A stretch of DNA of 5,069 bases from Bacteroidaceae bacterium (GTDB lineage: Bacteria > Bacteroidota > Bacteroidia > Bacteroidales > Bacteroidaceae): NCBI GenBank assembly GCA_028709135.1, contig JAQVXN010000172.1, positions 1-5,069 of the forward strand. The letters are read 5' to 3'. Position numbers and translations under genes: made by a program. The notes below the pieces were generated by a model, which searched no databases, was not told the origin of the DNA, and was given only the letters and a program-made list of their open reading frames with translations. This document shows, piece by piece, positions 4,878-5,069 of this stretch (the stretch's first letter is position 1; each line of letters opens with the position of its first letter).

Positions 4878-5069
4878 TTTTTCTTCTTTTTAAGGATCGA
4901 ATCCAATTTGCTGATAACATCCACCACGTCGTTATAAACTGACTCGGTAGAATTCAGTTCATTCTTATTTTGAGAAAACCGGAAGAATTCACAGTCGCTT
5001 AAAAGACGCGTAAAATGATCCGAAAGTTCACCTGGCACCTGCTGCGCAAGGAATTCATCCACAATTTTT
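4874..5069 (-). CDS. batD: BatD C-terminal end (partial, runs off the window)
   Basis: This frame is open to the right edge; the codons before position 5062 read Lys-Ile, so the GTG there is an internal Val, not a start. The visible 64 or so residues (KIVDEFLAQQVPGELSDHFT, then LLSDCEFFRFSQ and SVYNDVVDVISKLDSILKKK) match the helical cytoplasmic tail I associate with Bacteroidetes BatD, where a CEFARF-like motif is common. BatD is a large, mostly periplasmic membrane protein of the aerotolerance operon; that part lies outside the window. The identification rests mainly on the tail plus coupling to batE. The gene ends in a Lys run and a TGA shared with the batE start (ATGA). Confidence 0.75.
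   Translation of the reverse strand, partial: KIVDEFLAQQVPGELSDHFTRLLSDCEFFRFSQNKNELNSTESVYNDVVDVISKLDSILKKKKK

Overview
The window looks like a Bacteroidetes chromosome, probably order Bacteroidales. Four things point there. Two promoter candidates match the -33 TTTG / -7 TAnnTTTG type with exact 19-nt spacers. The leaders are AT-rich and lack clear Shine-Dalgarno sites. The tRNA gene does not encode its CCA end. A BatD-BatE aerotolerance gene pair is present. All confidently called genes lie on the minus strand, so transcription runs from right to left.

Right part (3251-5069), conserved backbone. The 3' end of batD overlaps batE by 4 nt (ATGA), and a PAP2-family membrane phosphatase follows after 43 nt. 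This probable operon tail ends in a strong hairpin terminator that overlaps the PAP2 stop codon. About 10 nt further on, a textbook promoter starts a tRNA-Arg(UCU) gene, and more hairpins follow the tRNA.

Middle (1039-3250), AT-rich accessory DNA. Downstream of the tRNA 3' end lies about 1.1 kb holding only broken pieces. They include a 27-codon fragment that begins like a Bacteroidetes tyrosine recombinase, several stop-interrupted frames, and a 47-codon unidentified gene tail. Then comes one intact gene, an orphan 366-aa protein with the PD-(D/E)XK nuclease fold of type I restriction HsdR N-termini. The best promoter in this stretch sits upstream of the unidentified tail and could drive both. 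A tRNA gene next to an integrase-like scrap, decayed DNA and a defence-type nuclease suggests an old integration site whose island has mostly eroded. This is an inference; no attachment-site duplication is visible.

Left part (1-1038). The GC content rises again. The segment between the nuclease stop and position 583 contains short minus-strand frames with in-phase repeats: a 53-aa ORF with three EAI heptads encoded by three 21-nt units, and an open segment with repeated NLVI motifs. An unrecognised 109-aa, highly charged protein lies at the left end. I did not find a complete new multi-gene system. The most useful leads are the nuclease with its truncated upstream partner, and the repeat-bearing small frames.
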